Of a stretch of 64,000 bases of DNA, positions 1 through 13,499 are shown piece by piece. Within the stretch, counting starts at the first letter, position 1, and each line of letters opens with the position of its first letter. Origin of the DNA: Archilochus colubris (Eukaryota > Chordata > Aves > Apodiformes > Trochilidae); assembly GCA_023079485.1 (NCBI GenBank), contig CM041086.1:18608401-18672400 (forward strand), read 5' to 3'. The position numbers and the translations under genes are program-made. The notes under the pieces are model-generated. The model had not been told where the DNA came from. It ran no database searches and worked only from the letters and a program-made list of their open reading frames with translations.

Positions 1-936
1 GAATTTATTAACCTGAAATATTCCTAGTTATTCCTGAGAGTTCACTGGATCAAATTAAGCAAAGATAACCAGCTTTGTGTCAATAAGGAAAAAAAAATAA
101 TAATCACATCCTACTCCTAAGCCTAATATAAGACCATGTGCTAATACAGGCAGTTGTATTCAGTAGTTAGAATCTAAAAGAAAGGCTCCTGAACTACACC
201 CTATCCCTCCAAAACCATTTAGTAATGAGACAGGGGCTTTTTGCAAGTAAAATTCCTCTCCTGCCTCATAAAACTTCCAGCCCAAACAGGCAGTGAAAAA
301 CAAGATCTTTGGTAACACACGCGGTATTATAAAAAATTAGCAGCTTCGGGCAGTTATGAGATCTTTAAGATAGCAATAAAGGAACACACAAGAGTGAGTT
401 CAAAGGAAATAAGAAGGAATCAACTGATCTTGGTGCTTAATGAATTGTTCTCTTTGACAATTATCAGCCATAAATAACATGACTCCACTGGAGCACAGAA
501 TGGAATGAGACTGGCTGACTGGAATTAAATAAAGCAGGACTGCAGCTTTTTGCCAGCAAAAATACAAAAGCCAGGTAACAGGAGCAAGCAGTAGCTGCTG
601 TTAATCCCAGGAAACTGTCTTTCTCCTTTTGCCAAAGCAGCCAATCTCCCCAAGAGCAATTCTCATTCCGAGGCCAAGGTGGTGCTCAAATATAGTAAGA
701 AAGAGCCACCTTTCTCAGGAGCTACCTGCTTCAGCTCTATCCCTTCCAATGCAAGTGGGGAAAAAAACCCAAAAGCATTTTTCCTGTCCAAAGGAAGACT
801 TCAGCTTTCATGGAGCTCATGCACAGAGCTACTAATGTAAAAATGCACCCAGTCAAAACTAGCAGACTGAAAATTACATCTTCTATCAATTTACATTTAT
901 CTGCAGATCACATTTTCTAAAAAAAAAAAAATCTCT

Positions 937-976
937 CATCATCTGGACTGGATTTTCATCATCTGGACTGGGTTTT
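937..976. repeat. 20-bp tandem duplication
   Basis: Two adjacent 20-nt units, each beginning catcatctggactgg, differ at one position (gatttt versus ggtttt). A 13-nt A run lies just upstream. This is a local slippage or duplication product. Confidence 0.85.
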
Positions 977-3900
977 GACAATAGCCTCTATTTAAGGAAG
1001 TTTCTGCAGACTTCTAGCTAGCATGACAAGCTCTCCAACTCAGATTGGGTCCTCACCCTCTTTTTTTTTTTTTCTTTGCATCACTAGAGTTGGCTTCAGT
1101 TTCAAAGACCCCAGAAAAGGTGTTCAGCAAACACCAGTAAGAAGCCTGGAATTTCCCTCCCATTACACCAAGTCCTTATTAATGGGGTGAACTCCACTGG
1201 CTACTCTTGTACCTTGTAGGCTTAACACCCCCAGAAAGTTACTTCTCAGGAAGAGGGGAGCCCAGGACTGCAAAGCAGGAATAGACCAGTTTTATTTCTG
1301 TAGCTTCAAACACTAAAGAATAAATAACAACTAGAACTGCAAAACAGTCACAGAATTCAGGTGTTTAAGTCGTGCATTTGCAACATGCTCACTCTGATTA
1401 CATTTCATTTTTTTCCTTAAGTCATACTCACAGAAAATCTGGAAATAAAAATATGTTTTCTGCAGACTGAGCAGGTTGGACAGATCATCTGTGACCCTAC
1501 TTGAATAAGTATAGATAAGGCTTTGTTTTTTGGAGCTGTTTCCAAGTAAAGAGATTTTTGGATCCATCTGAAAGGAAAACCTGCAATGATAAAACTGGAC
1601 AGCCCCAATCTGGAAGCATCAGTTTTTATTTCAGGTTCTCAATTGTTATTGACCTTGTATCGATGCAATCCATGAATACAGAAAAGCCACAAAGCCTCCA
1701 AGAACAGAAGTCCAGGAATTCCACCAATATTCTAACTAGACAATAGAGTGAAAAGCCCCCATAGCTCTATAGAAAAAAGTCTCAAATACACACAACACTA
1801 TTAGAGTGAAAAATCACAGACCTAGATTTTAAAATGTGAGGTTTTGTGGCAGAAAACCCTTCTCTGGAGCAGCTCCCTCCTCAGTCACCTCAGTGCATAA
1901 CAGCTTCAGCTGAGCAGCTTTTGGCTAATTCTCACCATTCTACCTCAAATGCTTACACAGGTGTGAGCTGCTGAACCTGGCTCTTTTGCAGACAGCTGTG
2001 GCAGGAAAAAGAAAATATCCTCGGACTACAGACCAAAAGCAAAGCAGGGAAGAAAGGAAAAAATCAATTGACTTCTGCTACCAAGTAAAAACTTTACAGC
2101 TGTTTAAAAAAGGTACCGAGCTACCAATTTGCTTTTCTATCACACCAGTTATTAGGCACACTCCTGGCTTTAATAACCATTTTCTGCTCCAACCATTTGA
2201 GTAATACAAAGAGGAATAAAGGGCAAGCAAACCTTGTTTAATTAGAAATTGTGTTTGCTAAGTATTCAGAGGAAGCTACAGAATTGTGTGTTTCACCATA
2301 ATGATGTTTAACCTAATGAAGGTTTTCTTAAAATAGGATTTGTTTCCCTGACATGACATAAACATATTGTTCATGCTAATTACATCTGATTCATACAATA
2401 AAGCAGCTACCATAAAATTAAAACACGGATATGTGAACAAGTTAGCACAAACTGGGTTATGAACCTTTAGGGTACATCACCTGTGCTGTGGTAACGCCGT
2501 GGAAATGTTTTCACCTCATGGTAAATTAAAAGTAGCTGATCCTTATTCAAAGAGCTGTTGAAAGAATTTCTGCTCCTTTGCCAGCCAGTCCTCTGGCTTT
2601 GAACAGATGTGGTCAAAAACTATACGAGACCAAGTCCTGGCAGGAACTACAAATCCAAATACTACCATTAAGCAAGAAGCAAATACCAACCCTGCTTAAA
2701 AGGTTGCAAGGCCCATCACAGGCTTCAGTCAAAACACAATTTTGCCTGCTCCTCCTGAGTTTGTTTCTTGGAAACTGCAGATTCAGTGCTTAGAGAAGTG
2801 ACCTGGCCATTAACCCAACATTTGTGTGGTTGCAATGCAACAGACCTTTCAGAACCCTTGGGTCTAACAGTGCTTTAACTCTGTTTCTTCACAAACATCT
2901 TGACATATGGAGAACATTATCCTGGTGGCTCATGATGACCCATGGTCTACATGACTGGCACTGTTCTAACAGCAAGAAACATCTATGTGGTTAGAAAGGA
3001 AAAGTGAAGAGCAGGTTGAGCATGTACACAGACACCTGGGTAACAAAATAAACCATTAAAATGAGTAAGAGCATTATCTGAATCTTCCTTGATTACCCTA
3101 TAAATCTTTTTCCTCCTATGTGTGTAGCATTTTGGATAATAGCAGTGGTACTTCCTGGAATGAAGAATTACTTCTGTAAGCTTAGAATTGTCTAATATAA
3201 TTAAATATGAAGTCCCTGGAACAAGCCTTCTGACAAATCTACCAGAGCATTATTGCCTATTATTGATCCAAGAACATAGCTGAAATTTGGAAATTTGAAT
3301 TAATTTCGAATGGAAACCACTTGGACTTCCACAGCTAGGATTCCAGATTTCAAAATGAGTTTTAGATAGGCAGTGTTAGTCTGCAGGATCCCAGCCAAGC
3401 AGAGAGACTGTCTTTGTGTGCTTGAAACTAATGATTGGAGACTTCCATCACAAAGCACCTACTCCAGCTGATTATTCTGTGGCAACAGTAAGACAAAACA
3501 TGTTAAATTCACCGTTTCTCCCAAAAGTTTAACCAAAGGTATTGCATTCCTTGCATTTCTGACACTCCACATCCATGGACACTGTTGGGTTCATTGCTCA
3601 GATGACAAAAAATGACTCAATCAAATTTCCTTGGCTTGATGTGTGCCCAGGAACTGGGTCCTTCATGAACTGGACTGCCAGGTCCCTGAGGAGGAAAAAG
3701 GATTCAGAACTCCTCCCTCTGCTGTTGAGACTGAACATCATGTCCCCAGAGCTGGCCAAGAGCATCCCTGCAGTGTCTTAACTTTCTGCACTAGACTCAG
3801 CTTCACTCAGTGGGAAAATTCATAACAGAGAATAAAAATAAAACAAAATTATTATATTTTTAAGTGCTTGAGAAAGTGAGCATCTCTTTCACTGTCAGCC

Positions 3901-6900
3901 CAATGATTTCTGCTAAGAATTAATTTGTTGATGTTTCCGCAACTACAGCTTTCCAAAGCCCACACAAGAACTAATTACATGGGGTGAGGGAAAAAATAAA
4001 AGGAAAAAAGTTCTGTTTCTTTGTTTTCAGATTATTTACAGTAGGGCTCAACAATTGGGAAACATAGATTATACAAGAACTACTGCAAAATGACAACCAT
4101 TAACATGTTATTCTATAGAACATTTAGACACTATGAATATTTTCCAGCTGAAATCCATCCAAGTTTTCTTCACTCCAGTGCTCTGTGTTTAGTCCAGGAA
4201 CATTAATGATGAAAATCTAGACAGTGTTACATTGTGGAACTATTAGATGTACACTGATGATACTTGATTTTATATTGCCTTTGGCTTAGTCACCCCAGAG
4301 GATTTAAATGATCTGAATTCTGGCTATCAACTGCTGCTGAATGAGTAAACAGTAAATCAAACGCAAGACTTCACCACAGAGTTGAAAATCTGTTTTCCTC
4401 CACAGCTGGTACAGCACACAATGCAATCAAATGCATTATTATCTATCAAGCATCCCAAAAACCTGACCTAAATGACCCATAAAAGCAATAAAGGAGACAC
4501 TATCTCTGCCCTTGAAACACCTTATGTGTTCAAATTAAAACAAAAGCCCCAGAAAGGGCTGGGGAGGCCAAGTCAGTTCTAGAATGGAAAGGGAGAACGT
4601 GGGTTACACCAGGTAATAAAGCAGAGACACTTCTGCAAGGGAGGAAGAGTGGAACTTCAACTGCCCTCAGCTACCTTGGGAGGTTTTGTCCCCACAGAAA
4701 GCTGAGTTACCTCGTGCAGCAGTTTTCTTCAGAGATTTCCACCCTGTTCCTACTCCCTGGGGCAGTGGATTCCAGTTTTTCCCTGAGATGAAGGAGTATC
4801 TGCTTCCCCTCTCTGAATGTCACAACCCACATCACCCCAAGGCTGCTGTAGGACACTGCTGAGCTGAACTGGGGCTTGGTTAGAAGCCACCAACTGGCAT
4901 TTCCAACAAATCAGTGCTATTATATTTTCTGACCACCAGTTGCTCACACATAAATAAATTAATACAGTTTAACTTGGAAAGCTTGACCTTTAAAGCAAAA
5001 ATATCCCAGATCTGTGCAGCAATAACCAAAAAATCATAACTGCAGAGAGGTCTCAGCAGGCATCCCTGTGATTTACAATGCAGCCCAATAAAATTATGCC
5101 TCTTGGAGAAAGGGGAAGAATCTCACTCCACCCTGCCATACCTGGCTCGTGTGACAGACAGCAGCTGCTACTGAGATGATCTGCAGAAGGCAAAGTCTAT
5201 TTCAAGAACTCATTGAAACATCCAAACACAGCTGAACATCCACATGACCATGCACCCATGAAAAAAAATAGATGAAATAATTACAGAAGTCACCATTATA
5301 CTTACTGCATACATTTTGTAATTGGGTGCTAAGCCTTTTAAATTTTAAATATACAGGGGGTTATTTTTTAATAGCTAGGTGTAACAGTCATGGCATAAAC
5401 AATGCTTCTGCATTCTCTTAAGTCAGACTTGCTAAAATTAATTACAGGTAGGAGTGTAAGTATTTGTGCAACATCAGGCACAAAGCTGCAAAATTCTACT
5501 TTGATTATACAGCCAAGGAAAACTACAGTGACAGTGGAAACTGATCCTGCTGGTATTGACTTTTCTCTTAATAAATTAGACCTTCAGGTACCAAGAGGGT
5601 ACTGATAACTACTTGGAAACAGATTCAGACAGAATGTTGCACTGCATTTCACAAAGTCTGAAGCTTTCACTATTGACAAATCATTCTTGCTTTTATAGAC
5701 ATTTAAAAAAATATTTAATATTTCTATTTCTTTATCCAAAATGTGAAAGGCTCATTTGAAATTAAAAAATTGTCTTATCTCGATTGTTTGAATCTTCCCA
5801 CAGACCTCTGTTATAACCTGAAGTGTTTAGTTGGGACAAAAAAAAAAAACCCAACACTGTCCTGGTATGCTTTTCACCTTTATAGAAGTATTTCCTATGC
5901 TTCCCATGGATGCTCCATATACCCTAATTAATTTTCATAACTGCTTCATTGAAGTGAGTGGCTTTAAGCAACTGAAAATCTCTTCTAACAGGATGTGTCA
6001 AGGAAACTTAACAAGAGGCAGCTGAGCCAGGTGTACCTGTAATAGAATTGCTATTCCTTTATGATTCCACAGCCAATGAATAATTTGCCCACAAAGTATT
6101 CTGCTTTTACTGTTCTCATCTGCCAGAATCCAGTACAGAAGGCAATGAATCCTCAACCCTGGCAACGGGCAGAGCTTCAGCCAAGAAACAAACCCATGGG
6201 ATAAATGATGTGCAAAAGATTTCCACCAGGGACAGATACATACATGTGTATGTCTGTGTATATGGATCTATTTGTAAAAAGCCTTTGAGTTCTGTATTTA
6301 AGAGTGTGCATGCTTTATTACCATCAAACGAGGTGTAAAAAAAGCACAGATCTTGGCTGGCTAAAGCTGAGAGCAGCACTTAGTGCCCATGGACTCTGCC
6401 TGCCTTGAGGAATCAGTTCCTGCTGTAAAATAACAGACTTGAGCACATTCTGTAGAATGACATCACCCAAAGCAGCCTGCCAAAAATGTTACTTTTCTAT
6501 TTCTTCAACAAGAAGATTTCCTTTCACCACTCTTTTTAATTTTTTTTTTTTTTAGTTAGTTCAAAAATATGAAAGTTCTAAGTATTTCCAGGCCTATAGA
6601 TTAGCAGCTTTTAACATAAGCAAGTGACTATGTCTTTTAAAAATGCTGTGTATATATGCATCTTTTCTGCCTGGTTCTTTTTAGTAGATTGATATTTGCA
6701 ACAGTACTGAGCTAAAATAATCCAAAGTTGATGGAACTGCCATACTGGAATGATATTTTTTTTAACTTTTGATTGATCACTGCCTTGCTGAGGAATTCTC
6801 CATTTTATGTGACCAGGGGAAGCATGTCTACCACTTCAGGGAGTTGTAGGTAACCCACTTACTAACTTGAACAAGAAGATAAATCAGGCAAAAGAAAAAA

Positions 6901-8300
6901 CTTTTCCATGTTTAAGGGAGCTTTTTAAAGCTTGCTGGATGACAGTCACAAGTGATGGATTCCACTCTTCAAACAGTGTAAACAAACCAACAGAAGTCAC
7001 TAAGTTATTTGCAGAAATTATGGTACTTTCAGTGAAATATTCAAGATAAGCTCCTAATTTTTTTTCACTTCCCATGAGGGGTTTGCATCTTACCTTTGGA
7101 GGAGCCACAGCTGAAGTATGCAGAGCTTTTCCTCTGGGGCACTTGCTGTTCTCAGGTGTTACTACTTCCTCCATCACTAAGTTTTAGGAAGTCAATATCA
7201 TCCAGGCCATCCATGCAGAGGTTGTGTCTTCCTTACTAGGCTAGCATCTAAATAAGAGAATTCAGTATTATTTCATGCTGTGAATGCTGGGATCTTTTCC
7301 ATTTTGAAAAAAAAATAAATTGCAGGGTCTTGAAACTAGGAGTGCAAGACTTACTTGTACAACCCAATACTATTTCTTTGGCTTATAAACAAGTTTTAAG
7401 CTCCTCTTCTGTAATTCTTAAGCAAATGACTAGAAATACTACTGAAATGGAGACTTTTTTGGAAAGAAACTGAACTAGTTGCAGTCCTAAATGTGCAGCA
7501 TTTTGCATGGTACAGGAATTAATGCAACTTCAGAGAACAACCCAGTGTTATCAAAGGGAGAGATAAAATAATCCAATGCAGTTTTCTAATGTTTTAATCC
7601 AATGTTGCAATGCCTTAAGGATCATCAAAACTATCCCATGCCAAATACACATTTACAGAAGATACTGCCCACATATGCACTATAAAGACAGAACTTGAAG
7701 CAATAAGATTCAGTTATTTTTCACACTGCTTCCACAATTATTTTTTTTAACATGGACTAATTACACTGTGAAAAAGTAGAGCAGATAATGAATGCAACTC
7801 TTGATTTGCCTGCAAAGCAGCTCCTCTAATGAGATGAGAACATATGCTGCAGGGCTCATGTAAGAAATATTAAAAACATTTCATTTTTATTCATTTCTTT
7901 GCTGTTAAAAAATTCTAGGCAATTAAGAACTCCAAATATGCACTGAATTAACGTGTTGTCTATGACCACTTTTTAATGTAAATGTTGAGAGACTTTGAGT
8001 TACTTTGTGTCATGAGTATATGAAGGAAAACGAAGTATTATGAGTCTAATTCCCTGATTTGCAGCTCTTCCTTCTGTATGACATCCAATTATTTCAGTGC
8101 TGCTTTTTATTGCCTGGCTTCAGAAAACTGATAAAAGGCTGATACCATGAGCTTGGCAATCTCTTTCCTTGTGACAAGAAAAAAAACCAAAACAACTATT
8201 TCACATCATATTCAAACACACTGACCCCAGGATGGCTCAGTGAAGTGAAGGGAGTCTTACACAGGCATAAAATAAACTTTTTTTTTTTTCAATTAGCTCA

Positions 8301-8320
8301 GCAATTCCAGGCAATTCCAG
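8301..8320. repeat. 10-bp perfect tandem duplication
   Basis: The decamer gcaattccag occurs twice in tandem, a few bases after a T run. Confidence 0.8.
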
Positions 8321-8605
8321 AGCATCACTTCAGATTGTTTATACAATGGAAGGTATTTTTTTAAATACAGAGGAGGAAAAAAAACAACACATGGGTCCAT
8401 TGCAGTGGGAATGGGAGATTTGATGCATTTCTCTATCTGACATAATATTTAGTAGAATTACAGTTACTTTTGAAGTTAAAAAATCCCCCTTGCATTTACA
8501 GTGGGTTTACTTGCAGATTGCAGTCCTCTTTCTTGAAAGGGCATCACAGCCCAGTAAGATTAAAGACAAACTTTATAAAACACCATTTTGTGGTATTAGC
8601 TGTAG

Positions 8606-8648
8606 AAAAAAAAAAAAAAAAAAAGAAAGAAAAAGGGCAAAAAAAAAG
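8606..8648. repeat. A-rich simple repeat
   Basis: A run of 19 A residues at 8606-8624 is followed by G-interrupted A blocks to about 8648. It could be a slipped A tract or the tail of an old plus-strand retroposed copy. The upstream sequence matches no element I recognise. The lysine-rich frame read through this tract is an artefact of the A run. Confidence 0.8.
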
Positions 8649-8729
8649 GAACTTTCCTCTTCAATACTTGTCAAGGCTGCTATAAGAACTTCAGTGGTAA
8701 ATGCTCAGGTTACACATAATCCTCCAGCT

Positions 8730-8880
8730 GCGAGGCGACAATTAGCACCAAAATCTCACAAAAAGCTTTCAGCTCTCAACAGGTGCCTCACCATTGTGTT
8801 CAGGTTTAAATCAAAATCTGGCAGGGCAAACCTCCCACCTCCTGCCCCCCCTGCCTCCTCTTTGAATCAACTCTTATTAC
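8730..8880. promoter_or_regulatory. Possible conserved regulatory segment (motif cluster)
   Basis: The segment contains an E-box-like cagctg, an acaattag homeodomain/SOX-type word, caggtg, and a ctttgaa TCF/LEF-type core, followed by a C-rich stretch. Such clusters are common in vertebrate enhancers but also arise by chance. There is no direct evidence of conservation or activity, so this is only a pointer. Confidence 0.12.
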
Positions 8881-9134
8881 AGCCCCTATCAGAGCAGCTC
8901 CACTCTCATTTTCCCCAAAAAGACCAAACATGACTTTCACTCTTTGGTCTGAGTGCTTTCTCCATTGTCTCTCTTCCCCTATCTGGCTGAGGGATCTGCA
9001 CTCAGGAAGGGGAATTTACTTGTTGTGTATTATGAGCCCACTGCTTCTCTCCTGACTGCTGAAAATGGGAGCAAATCCTCTGAGAGCCATATAATTATAC
9101 TGACAAAAATCAGAAAGTCTTTCCCTTTCTTTAG

Positions 9135-9252
9135 GCATTTGCAGAAACAACAGGCCAGGAAAAGCTCAGGAGTGCATCGAGAACATGAATACCCCAGATC
9201 TGAATTCCTCTGTAATCCAGGCATTATAAAGCTTTCTCCCCTAGCAAAAACC
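9135..9252 (+). other. Candidate exon, plus strand (gene unknown)
   Basis: A pyrimidine-rich tract ending tttctttag at 9134 is followed by 118 nt and then the strong donor gtaagtat at 9253. The segment is open in one frame, which continues both upstream and downstream as part of a 132-codon open stretch; the other two frames contain stops. Length 118 nt is not a multiple of three. The peptide has no recognised motif. A noncoding RNA exon or a chance pairing of splice-like signals is at least as likely as a coding exon. No partner exon was identified nearby on this strand. Confidence 0.18.
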
Positions 9253-9352
9253 GTAAGTATACTTTTGATTAAAATTTGTTTCTGTCCTTTAGAACATCTT
9301 CACAAGGATGGAATGGCAAAGTGCTGCTTACAATTCCAACTTCAGTACTAAC

Positions 9353-10550
9353 ACCGTCAGAACACTTCTCAGAAATATTCTTTTTTCCAATGTAGAGGGA
9401 GAATATTTATTAGGAAGAATTCCCTCCTTACTAGCCAGTCAAGCTTCTCTGATCCAGTAACAAATACTTATTGGCAAATGAAGCAATTTAAAAGCCTCCA
9501 ATACTCAAGGGAGGCTGAGAGCCTAGTGAGTTAATCATTTATAATGAAGAAAAAGAAAATGGTTTTGGGGGATATCAGAAGTAGTAGTAAAATATGATGG
9601 CACTCAAAAGAATGAAACATCTTGACACTTGATCTGACTTGTTTCTGTAGGGAGACAAGACTGATAATACAAACCAGATATTTCTTTGGTCCAATACAGC
9701 TTATAAAGTCAAGTTTCCACAACACAGTGAGAAAACAGCAAGTAGATTAATCATGTATGATTTCCAGTTTTGCTGTCTGCCCTGCATCTTGTGCAGTCCT
9801 TTGGCCATTACCTTTCTGGCCACACTCATGACTGCTCCTCCCAGTTTTTTTGCTGTTTTCTGGTTCCTTTCCACCTCCTGTGGGCAGATTCCAGCAGTTC
9901 ACACCCTGCCCCTGGCGAGCAGCCTCCAGCAAACTGAGCTCCCAAGATTTAGAGCTGATTAACTGTAATCTATATCTATGCAAAAACCCCAATGCTGCAG
10001 GATGCAAGAGACTGAACACCAGCCAGGATGCTGGTACAGCTGCACTTGGTTCTGGATCCTGCTGTAACCCAAATACCAAGGGGTAGAGGGGATTTGGATC
10101 ATTATAGGGGTCTGGAATTACCAGCATGCAATCTGGAGCTCCTGCATGACAGCAAACCCTCCTGGAGCCAAGACATGCTACCTCTTTACCATGATTGATT
10201 TCTAAAATATTTCTGCTCAGGACAGTCTCAGATGGAATTAATCTATTGGACTCTGAAAAAGCATCATGGTGTGACAGTTAGTTGGAGAGAATGGTGTCCT
10301 AAAGAGTGTGCTTGAACTTACTAAGCCTTTAATACCAACTTTCATTACTTTTCCTCCACCAATTTAAATTTAGTAATAATTAATTCCTAACTGTGCATTT
10401 TTTTCCCCTCCCTTGGATCTGAAACCTCCTCTAGAGGTGAGGTGATGAGTAGCAAGGCAAGGAGGGTCACACAACCATCACACCTTCCACCTGCAACTGA
10501 AGCTGTAGCCAAACACTACCTGGCACAGCAGCCTCGTGGTCAGAACATGG
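9353..10550. other. Unique DNA, no gene seen
   Basis: The overlapping short frames on both strands around 9750-10130 shadow each other in a GC-richer patch and show no domain. I recognise no repeat. The right edge is the start of the 125-bp tandem duplication. Confidence 0.55.
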
Positions 10551-10800
10551 AAATAGCTCCTTGTTATGCTGCAATTCCCTGCCATTCCTTCAGGATGGCT
10601 GCAAGAAGTAGTTAAGCACCTGTACTGAAGAATGGCAATCTTCAAAGTCAGGACACTGTGAATGTGGCCTTCTCCAAATAGCTCCTTGTTATGCTGCAAT
10701 TCCCTGCCATTCCTTCAGGATGGCTGCAAGAAGTAGTTAAGCACCTGTACTGAAGAATGGCAATCTTCAAAGTCAGGACACTGTGAATGTGGCCTTCTCC
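10551..10800. repeat. Perfect 125-bp tandem duplication
   Basis: The 125-nt unit at 10551-10675 is repeated immediately at 10676-10800 with no difference that I can find reading base by base. Both copies begin aaatagctccttgtt and end ggccttctcc. The identity runs 3 nt further (aaa at 10801-10803), so the exact breakpoint is ambiguous by 3 bases. The unit is not low complexity, and I recognise neither a gene nor a transposon in it. Perfect identity implies a very recent duplication, a copy-number polymorphism, or an assembly artefact. Confidence 0.95.
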
Positions 10801-10803
10801 AAA

Positions 10804-12880
10804 GCAAAAAAAAAAAGACAGAGGTCTGCTTGGAAGAAGCTTTTATCCTTTTGATAAAGGATATTTTGCAGAGGTGCAGAGGAGCAAATCTATCTGGGAG
10901 TATTGAAACAGAAGACAAGAACAGAGGAGAAAGCTGGTGTCACTGACAGCCTGTCAATGGCAGGACTGAGCCTCTGCACTGAAACCAGACTCATAAAACT
11001 GCAGCAAAAGTAGTTCTCACAACTCTAGTAGAGTAAGATACAGTTCCACTGAGTAGCAGGGGTTTTTCTTCTCTAAAAAAAATAATCAAAACTAATGATT
11101 AAGTCTCAAATTTTCCAGATTAAAACCGACTCAAACAAAAATGGCATGAACATTTAAATGTAAATCTATGATTCTATGATTTAATTGCCTCAGTGCAATT
11201 AGTATCACTCTCAAGAGGAAAGCCTGGAGTCTTTTATTCTTGAAACAGCCAGAATAATGAGCTTTTCATTTTTTCTCTCCACATTATTTTAAAACCAGTA
11301 AAGCACTGAAACTCACTTCACCCTACAGAATCCTTAGGATTTGATGTAACAGCAAATATGTACTGAGAAGAAAAACTTCACTTAAAATGTTTCCACCCCA
11401 CTTTCCCAGAGAGAGGTTTAGTGAATAACTTGACGTGGTTGCAGGATGACACAGAGATTGCCCTCCCTGCTTACTTCATTAGGCAGGTAATCAGCAGAAC
11501 ACACACAAAGCCAAAAATACAGAATTTTGACTCCCAGCCACCCTAGATTTCATGGCAATTACAAAGATTAATGGACAACCTGAAGTCATCAGTGTGCTAT
11601 ATGTTTCATTGGAAAATATTAATCTTCTTCAGAGATGCACACTTGACTGTAGACAAGAAGATGAATTTCACTGCTGAATTTTGTTATCAACAGCCTAAGA
11701 CTCACTAGAAGCCTGAAGTACAAGCCAAGATTTAATTAGCTCAGTGTTTCCAGTAATTGCCATAAAAAGAGAGGTCTGTGATCCAAATTATTTGCAACCT
11801 AAACAAGAATGAACATAATGAGGAAACACTGAACAAGTATTGATCATGATTAACAGAAGTAATCTCAGGAAACCAGAAGCCTATTGCTGCTTACTGTGGG
11901 CAAAAAAAGAAGAAAATTAGTTTATTCTGTCTTTTTTTTTTAAGGGTCCTTCTAAAAAGCCTGTCCAAAATGTGAAGATAGCAGAAGTGAGAATAGAATG
12001 GTACTTTACCTGGAAGTGAACAAGCAACAGTCATGTCTCAGCACTGAAAAAGGGGCAAAATAACAAGGAAAAGACCTGACAAATAGAGATATCAGCAAGA
12101 ACAAGGAAGAAATCAGGAACTATCTATAAGTGGACAAAGGAGGAAGGGAAGTTTTAGGAGTGAACTGAAAGTGGTGCAAGGATTGCTGGACTTGAGATTC
12201 TGTGATTCTGCTGCTTCACAGAGCCTCAGATGCTTTGCTGAGGAGAGAGCAGAAATGGTGGATACAGCTCAGTGTGGGATAATGCTGAAGGCAGAGAACA
12301 TATGCTTTGAGTTTAATCCAACTGAAGAGTTCTGGCAAACGTGCTGCATTTATAGAGGCAAATACATCAACTTTAATTTTTTAGCAGCTGTGCTGCCCTT
12401 TAATTTCTTATACCCTGAAGTGTACACTTGTCCCCCTTTTGCTTACCTCAAAAAAGCAGCTCACTTAGAAGAGCTCAGCCTTTCTATCTGAGGCCAACTA
12501 ACAGCTCCTGCCCACTGGAATTTTCTTTGAGATGTACAGCTATTTTCCACTTGCTCTGCCTGTTTTCTTCTTAATCAAACACACATTGAAGTATCTTCTT
12601 AGAAAGACTGAGCCACCCCAACAGGAACCAAGACCCTCTAGTTCAGCTGGCAAATATCTCCCTGAGAATCCCAAATTATCCCAGAAGCAGGAAGCCTCCT
12701 CTCTTCTGTGATTCTCCTCCCAGACCCACCAGCTCTCCAAGCTCTGCTATCTCCATGCACCTCAGTGTTAACTCAGGGTGGCAGAGCCATCAACAACAGG
12801 AAGAGACCCCCCCTAATTGCACTTTTCCTCCCAGCCCTCAGCTGAGGATTTTACTCACACACCTCAGCTCCCTGCTCTGC
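10804..12880. other. Unique DNA, no gene seen
   Basis: The only frame above 100 codons (12171-12491, plus) has no recognisable domain and no convincing splice flanks. A tandem ctatgatt pair near 11166-11183 resembles a CR1 tail, but no CR1 body precedes it. The rest is AT-rich sequence with no recognised repeat. Confidence 0.5.
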
Positions 12881-12949
12881 AGCGCTCCCCAGCCAGGCTG
12901 AGCTGCCAGGCCTCTTTACAAAGAGTTCAGCAGGAGGAAATCTCTGCCC

Positions 12950-13075
12950 CTCTCCCCCCAAACCCAATTGGGCCTTCACACCAATTAAGCTTATTGACAC
13001 CAGATTTTAGACATTCCTTCCCAGTGACGACAGAGGGCTTCTTAATGCAAACAAACCTTTTAATGGGGGAGCACC
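12950..13075. promoter_or_regulatory. Possible conserved regulatory element (homeodomain/POU/forkhead words)
   Basis: This short stretch holds a cccaattggg palindrome (12963-12972), caattaag and ttattgac words, a tgacgac CRE-like word, and an overlapping POU octamer-like atgcaaac (13045-13052) and forkhead-like aaacaaac, then ttttaatgg. The density of developmental-factor words exceeds that of the flanks. Frames crossing it on both strands look like chance. Enhancer function is inference only. Confidence 0.2.
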
Positions 13076-13499
13076 AGGTCCCAAAAGGTAAAGCAGTCAG
13101 CTCTGGCACAGCAGCCCAGTGTCCTCACAGCCAAAGGAGGGGGAAAGGATGTTGCAACAAGGCTGTAAAAGAGGAGAAAGCATTCGTTTTACACCTGTTG
13201 ATGTTTCCCTGCCCTGGCAGCTGAGGGAGAGGAGGAGCTGCATGAAGGTGTGGGGTGCTTAAGGAGGAAAACCTGAGTTTCAAGGCCACTGGGGGAATGA
13301 GAAGCACATTTTTCTGGGGCAGCAAATGCAGGAGAAGGGTGAACAAGTCTTGGACTCTTGCCCTGGTGAGCTCTGGCTGCTCACCCCCAGCCCTGCCATC
13401 CACTGCAAGTGGGTAGGGAGGAACACCCCAAAGGGGACAGGGAAGGAAAATCCTCCCAGAGCACCCCACACACCCATGAAGGAGCTTCCCCTGCCTCTG

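Larger units (their letters stand above)
1..8580. other. Unique AT-rich DNA, no gene seen
   Basis: No reading frame here exceeds about 100 codons, none has a recognisable domain, and no transposon could be recognised. The sequence is AT-rich with many short A and T runs (for example 919-931, 1062-1072 and 6539-6553). The only internal structures noted are two small tandem duplications, listed separately (937-976 and 8301-8320). This fits intergenic or intronic vertebrate DNA. Small noncoding exons or enhancers could be hidden here and would need alignment or transcript data to find. Confidence 0.6.

Noticed and set aside
11160..11185. ctatgattctatgattt, resembling a CR1 tail
   Set aside because: No CR1 3' UTR precedes it on either strand, so it may be coincidental low-complexity text.
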